The position numbers and the translations under genes were made by a program. The notes beneath the pieces were generated by a model. The model saw only the letters and a program-made list of their open reading frames with translations. It did not search any database and was not told the origin of the DNA. This document shows positions 57,357 to 64,000 of a stretch of 64,000 bases of DNA, in pieces. The stretch is from Paraphysoderma sedebokerense. Lineage: Eukaryota > Blastocladiomycota > Physodermatomycetes > Physodermatales > Physodermataceae. Each line of letters opens with the position of its first letter. Positions within the stretch are counted from its first letter, which is position 1. Location of the stretch: NCBI GenBank assembly GCA_025602915.1, contig JAHLJZ010000001.1:372001-436000 (forward strand), read 5' to 3'.

Positions 57357-60300
57357 ATGGGCATAATTCGCTGGCAGTTTGCTGTTATTATTTCTCTCCT
57401 ACTTCAGGGAGCTGGAATATACGCGACAAATGGTATGTATCTGGATTGCAGTAACTGAGTCGAATGTCCAAATCTGACAAAATATGCTTCAAGTAATCTC
57501 GACAGGGGGGTCCTCTTTTGCAGCACCGCTATACAAGCAATTGATGACATCCTATAATTCATTGCCGAAATGGGACAACTTTCTGTACTCAGCTATAGAA
57601 GTAGCAACAGCGGTACTGGGGAGAACTATGTATGTCAAAATCCACCTTTCATACATTGTGTACTTCTCCGTCAAAGTAACATTTCTTCTCCGAAGGTTGC
57701 TCAATAAGACCTATATCTTTGCGGGAACGTGAGTAACATTTGGTTGATTTTACGCGAGAAGGATTGTATCCTCATGCTGTTGCCGCCATAGTGATAATGG
57801 ATGGACAATCCCACAAACTAGTCAATCCATGCGTGACAATGTGATGATGATTCCTTCAGTCGCTGGGGTCTGTATAAACCCACTTCAACCTATGTGTATC
57901 GATTATTACTGACCATGAGTTTAAATTTAGGCCGTAGTAGTAGTATACAATTTGCCGCAGCTGCGAGATGTGCCCTACTTTTTAAATCTCTCTCGCGAAG
58001 CGACAGCCGACATTTTCCTCGGAAGGATTGTCACATGGAATGATGCGGTTTTGCAGGCTTTAAACCCTTCTGTTCAGGTTCAAAAATGTTACTTTCTTTA
58101 CTCCTAAGTACCACAATCATTTTAACGGGTAACAATGTCATTAGCTTCCGAACGAAACGATCCGAGTTGTGGTCCGAAGAGACCAAAGTGGAACAACTGA
58201 GAAGGTAATTTTTTTGATTGCCTGAATCATTTGGCTATGAAATTGCGTAACAAGTTAACGCTGTATAGTTCACAAGTGCCTTGTCGAAATTTAGCCAAGA
58301 CTTTGCTTCACAAATAGGTATGTGAGAATTTCGTAAATAAGGCTCAGATTTCAAACTGACAGCATAATAGGGAGATCGTCTCTGCCCAAATGGAATAAGG
58401 TAAGCAGTAATCGGCGCGAACAAGTTTGATTTCTGGTTCTGACGGCCATTACAATGTTATAGCAAGATTACAACGTTTCTGGAAACGGCGGAGTAGCGTG
58501 AGTGTAGTTTTTACCTCTGCGTACAATCATTTCAAGCATATTTCTAACTCATGTTTAGCCGAGCTGTCGCCGGTTTTGAGTATGCGATAGGATACGTTGA
58601 CATCGCTGTAAGTAAAGAAAATGATGTGCAGTAAGTTCCAACTCCCAAACTACAGACTCACGTAGTTATTTCATCTGACTATATTTATATAGATATGCAA
58701 CAATGATAAACAAACGCGGAATGTATGTCCGTGGAAGTTATGAGTCCTTGGAAGCTACGCTCCGAAACTTGCCTCAGTCGGCGGTTACATCCGTTGGTAA
58801 CCTTACCGAAGACGTCGATCTTGCAGATTTGGATGGAGATGCTTCGTATCCGCTGGCAGGATTGACTTATTATGTGCTCAATCGAACCGTTGATCCTGAA
58901 AATTGCGATACTATGAGGTGATATATCACTTCTACGTTGAAGAACACATTGAGAACTGCTAACATCATATTGAACAGGCATGCAGCCAGATACCTTCACT
59001 GGAAGTACACATCTTCGGTAGGGAATCACAGACATAGACCTTATAAAGTTGAAACGGAAACTGATGAGCATCTTGCCGTAGATTGCTGTCGACATTGCGC
59101 ACACTTATGAATTCGCAGTAATATCGGGACCAATTCTGGAACGCACAATCCAGTTACTTCAGACAGTCCAATGTGAAACGGCGACGAATGCAAAAGTTGC
59201 CTTGTGGGGTCAATGTAAGATCTCGTCGGTTTATCACTACGTCTTAACGCGATGCTAATTATGCTTCTTCCGAAACAGCGGTTTGTGATGTAAGTGCCGA
59301 GGCGAATTTACCAATTAAATGCAATCAGTGAAAATTTAATTAATTCCCTTGTTAGACTGGTTGCAAAAATGGGAAGTGTCGCTACACATACGGATTTCAA
59401 CCGTCCTCTGAAATATGTTCCTGCGACCTCGGTTACAAAAATCAGAAATCAAACGATTGCTCCGAAGAGATTATACCTACGACCATGGAAATGACTGATC
59501 CTGGAGTCGCAGTTATTGTTGTTCTGTCATCCGCCCTTCTCTTTCTGACTGTTGTTGTCATTGCCGTCATTGTGTATCATCGTCACCATAAAATTATTAA
59601 AGGTATGGAAATCTTAGCAAAGCAATGCCATCACGCACTTATATTCACTTCAACATATTTTAGCTGCGTCCCCTCTTTTCTGCGTTCTTTCGGTAAGTTG
59701 TCAAAAGTTTTAACATGAGCGAGATTTCAACTAAAGATTCGGCCTTCGCTCCTTGGTGTCTTGCTTGCATATGTCGATGTTTTCCTTTATGTGGGTCGAC
59801 CAAACGATGCTATTTGCGTTCTGAGACCCACGATTGTCAGCATGGCATCCGCAATATTTTTCGGGTAAGTAGTAGAGTCATTAGGTTTCGGAATTGTTGT
59901 TTCCCTACATTAACGATTTCGTATTAGGACTGTGCTTCCGAAAACCTTCAGTACGGTATTCCTCTTTCTGCGGTGGCCCCGTTCACAATAATTAAAAGGG
60001 AATCTTCTTTTTTTTTATCTCAGGAATTTATCGTGTATTCAGAAGAATCCGTGCCCTAAAATCTAGTATTAGCGATCAACGGTTACTGATGCAAAGCGGA
60101 TTTATTGTGGCCGGCAACCTCTTGCTACTTATCATTTGGTTCGCCGTCAGCGCTCCCAAAGCTGTGTTAACTCGAGGCATTGACGAGTCCAAGTATATTT
60201 GCGTAGCTGAAAATCTAACATTGGATACAGTTATGGTTAATATCCTTTTGGTTTATCATGGATTGTTAATTGCTGCTACTACCTTTTTGGCATTCAAAGT

Positions 60301-61323
60301 TCGGGTTGCAAAAGATGTTTTCAATGAAGCTATACCTCTTGGAATTTCAGTCTATGGTAAAGTACCCTAATATCTTCTATAAACTGGGTTTATATGGATT
60401 TCATTAATAGATGGAGGACTCAACTTTATAGGAGTTACCACAGTTGCGATATTCTTTGTTCCTGTAGGTTTTATACCAAGCATCAACCAACCACGTTCCT
60501 TCTTCGTACATCAGCATCTATCGTGTGCGCTACGACGGTTTTAATGGTGCTTTTTGTTCCAAAAATAATGGCGATACTGCGTCCGGCCACAGCTCCACGT
60601 CCATGCTAATATCAGCACTACCGCGCCTTCTTCGAATGTCATTACCAAGAAACCGATTGCACAGAGTCAAGCTAGCTCAACTGTCCAAACCAGTTCTCCG
60701 GCAGAGGTAAATTTGACGTACTCTTCTTAATTCCCTAATTCTGTTAAACTAAACAATTTATGTCTTCATAGTTTTATTCTTGCGACTTCTATTGCAAGAA
60801 GAACGGGTTATTTTCCTCTTGGAACCTGATTAAACTAAATATGTTCTTAATCCCTGATGTGCCTGGGACTGGTGTTCTCACTTTCCACGATCGGATTTAT
60901 CAGTAGTAAGTTCCTGGTTTAATTCTTGAGTCGAATTGTTTTCCAATTTTAATTAAATTTCATACTTGACACTTGGCAGATCATTCATACTTTCCGAATA
61001 CAAGACGTAAAACTTATTATCGATGAGAAACTACGAAGCACAGGTTTATCCAGATCAAATCCTTCCAGTAGTAACAATGGTACCGGTTCAAATCCTTCCA
61101 AGCAGACTAATACTGGCCCAAATTTCGGACGATTGATGTTTGCAGATGGGTACTACGATTTGGAAGGAAAATCTACCCAGTCAATGGCAATCTTAATGAA
61201 AGCTTTTACAGGGAACACAATGTGAGAGAATCAGCTGTTATTAATCCTAGTAGATTGAATTATCCGCAGCCTGATGCTGCCCAAAACAGTATTTCTAATC
61301 CTGTCAGATCATATTTCAAGTAA
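57357..61323 (+). CDS. Class C GPCR with PstS-like phosphate-binding ectodomain and EGF-like module
   Basis: A signal peptide (MGIIRWQFAVIISLLLQGAG) leads into a PstS-type fold: VISTGGSSFAAPLYKQ, FAGTDNGWTIPQ, VAGAVVVVYNLPQLRDV, ATADIFLGRIVTWND, VVRRDQSGTTEKFTSAL and AIGYVDIAVSKEN. These keep the PstS order and most phosphate contacts. A Cys-rich EGF-like module follows (CDTGCKNGKCRY to CSCDLGYKN, 59279-59440), then TM1 (59500-59580) and TM2 onward from 59730 with family-C features: VLRPTIVSMASAIFF, KTFRIYRVFRRIRAL, TM4 (60095-60165), TM5 (60235-60300), TM6 (60420-60480), and TM7 ending VLFVPKI (60517-60580). The tail (60590-61323) is Ser/Asn-rich with a PH-like segment (LFSSWNLIKLN). About 22 small exons, most in phase. 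Two places read in a shifted frame (near 57590 and 60510), and the tail splicing is unclear. A phosphate-sensing role is inferred. Confidence 0.75.
59279..59289 (+). other. 11-nt microexon of the GPCR gene
   Basis: CGGTTTGTGAT is flanked by AAACAG and GTAAGT. It completes Ser and encodes Val-Cys-Asp, giving the first Cys of the EGF-like module. The exon before ends in phase 1 and the exon after starts in phase 0, so the 11 nt are needed for the frame. Confidence 0.75.
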
Positions 61324-61687
61324 CAAATGAAAGAATCCATTCATAATTATTTTAATAGTAATCAGTTCTATGCGAAGGACGCGATGAGTCTAACAAAGAT
61401 GTCGTCCGCCATATATACCCATGATTTATTCTCATCGCAAGTAATTATTTTATTGCTGTTGGCCTTTGTATTGTTATGTACTGTAATTAAGTAAACAAAA
61501 TAAATTTTGCATGCAGAGCTAACGAGTAACAACAGGCGAGAGCCACCAGAATTTGTACGCAATGTGGAGACGGAAACTTGCGATTTCAACAGGTCACTGT
61601 CAAGGTATTATTTTTGCATGATCCAACCATCTGGCACAATATCAAACAAAGTAGACTATTTTACAGCATTGAATTGATATGCGATTT
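61324..61687. other. Convergent 3' spacer, GPCR and RPT3 genes
   Basis: AT-rich 3' flank shared by two convergent genes. A 73-codon minus-strand frame (61368-61589) has no motif. AAATAAATTTT near 61500 may serve as a polyadenylation signal. Confidence 0.4.
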
Positions 61688-63141
<1,454 letters not shown>

Positions 63142-64000
63142 TATGTACGATAGTGCAGGTGTCTTTCAGATGTATATTGGGATGACGAATTCAAAAATGA
63201 TCGAGGACGGAATGTTGTACTGTCTGTGTGCGCAATTCGACTTTGAGAGGAAGCGAACAGACTCGTTCACCAGGCCGATTTCCGTTCACTCGTTCACCCC
63301 ATCATTTTTGCTCATCAGAAGACATGGTCCCATTTGCGATCAAAAAACATAATATAATGAGATATATCAACCATGGACATTTTTCTAAAGTGAAGTGAAA
63401 ATAATGTCGGCATGAGTTACTGATTGGTGTTGATCTTACATTAGCCAAATTCTTTTCAAAAATCTCATTTGCACATTCTATCTCTGCAACTGTGATAAAA
63501 ATGGCATCTGATACATCAAGGCAAGATTGGCATTGCCGGCATGCTGTGCAAGTTAAGCAGAATAGAAATAAGGACGCCCGTGAAAGAATTCAGGTGCATA
63601 CAAGCAGAGACTAAAAATTCTGCACGTCCACCCACGCCAGGCCTCACTCATGAATTTTCTTAATCGGGACGACATTCCTCAGGGACACTTGGTTCTTTTA
63701 GAGTCGTCTGAGGCGATTGGGCGGCTTACGGAGGGCTTGTAGGACAGATAGAGTGCGGGGATAGAGCGGGCGGACCTTCCGTTCTCTTTCTTCCTTTGGA
63801 TACCAGAATGATTCCAGCCACCTGCCTCGCGTTCCACTCTGCGCAGGTTACACAGCCATGAAAGGGAAATCGCTGCAAACGTTTTCGATTCCATTCACAT
63901 CCCTCTGTCTTTTTTCTCTCGACTATTGAATGTATTTATAAGTCCGCTACCATACACCCATTAGATAGACACTTCCCTATTCCTACCCATTCCATTCCAA
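63142..64000. other. Right-hand spacer; likely promoter of a plus-strand gene beyond the window
   Basis: No supported gene. The last 100 bp look like a promoter reading rightward: a TATA-like TATTTATAAG at 63932-63941, a C/T-rich leader (CCCTATTCCTACCC) and no ATG before the window ends. Short frames at 63113-63352 and 63679-63894 have no motifs. Confidence 0.4.

Noticed and set aside
60411-60600. Programmed ribosomal frameshift or tiny introns (8-17 nt) to mend the receptor frame
   Set aside because: No slippery heptamer is evident and introns that small are not credible; assembly error or gene decay is simpler.

Overview
This is a nuclear window from a eukaryote, most likely an early-diverging fungus. 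Nearly every gene is cut by many short GT-AG introns (mostly about 50-110 nt), genes are tightly packed on both strands, and the gene set mixes fungal housekeeping genes with genes that dikaryotic fungi often lack: a STRAD-like pseudokinase, a UPF0193/C22orf23 protein, a golgin-84-like tether and a class C GPCR. I infer a zoosporic lineage (chytrid or blastocladiomycete grade), but the sequence alone does not prove it.

Layout. 0.3-2.1 kb (+) STRAD-like pseudokinase; 2.3-7.0 (+) EAF1/VID21 with HSA and SANT domains; 7.1-8.0 (-) UPF0193 protein, divergent from 8.1-10.8 (+) BRD7/9-like bromodomain protein; 11.4-12.9 (+) membrane-anchored GH26 glycosidase; 13.9-18.1 (+) Munc13/Ync13-like MHD-C2-MHD protein; 18.4-19.9 (+) GINS subunit SLD5; 20.8-25.2 (+) 22-exon type II P-type cation ATPase; 25.4-27.0 (+) TFIIH subunit TFB4; 27.1-28.8 (-) PB1-SAM protein, divergent from 29.0-30.7 (+) unknown coiled-coil protein; 31.0-31.7 (+) DUF1764 protein; 31.9-33.2 (+) BtuF-like binding protein; 33.5-34.1 (+) small protein of four repeats; 34.3-36.4 (+) F-box/WD40 protein; 36.6-39.9 (-) BRO1/ALIX/PalA protein; 40.8-45.6 (-) diaphanous-type formin; 46.4-48.3 (+) OLA1/YchF ATPase; 48.5-50.0 (+) METTL2/6-type tRNA m3C methyltransferase; 51.2-52.9 (+) secreted FG-GAP/VCBS protein; 53.0-56.6 (-) golgin-84-like coiled coil; 57.4-61.3 (+) PstS-EGF-7TM class C GPCR; 61.7-63.1 (-) proteasome ATPase RPT3.

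The genes do not form one pathway. Several act in shared processes: chromatin and transcription (EAF1, BRD7/9-like, TFB4), replication and cell cycle (SLD5, F-box/WD40), membrane traffic and polarity (Munc13-like, BRO1, formin, golgin), protein turnover (RPT3) and environmental sensing (GPCR, STRAD-like, PB1-SAM).

The most striking locus is 57.36-61.32 kb. It encodes a receptor whose extracellular part resembles the bacterial phosphate-binding protein PstS, followed by an EGF-like Cys-rich module, seven membrane spans of the class C (GABA-B-like) GPCR type and a long tail. This suggests a fungal phosphate-sensing GPCR, although the conceptual frame looks interrupted in two places. Other unusual points are a set of very small exons (7, 10, 11 and possibly 4 nt), a GC-AG intron, a 32-nt intron and the ABAB-repeat protein. 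I recognised no CRISPR array, rRNA, tRNA, transposon or viral remnant.
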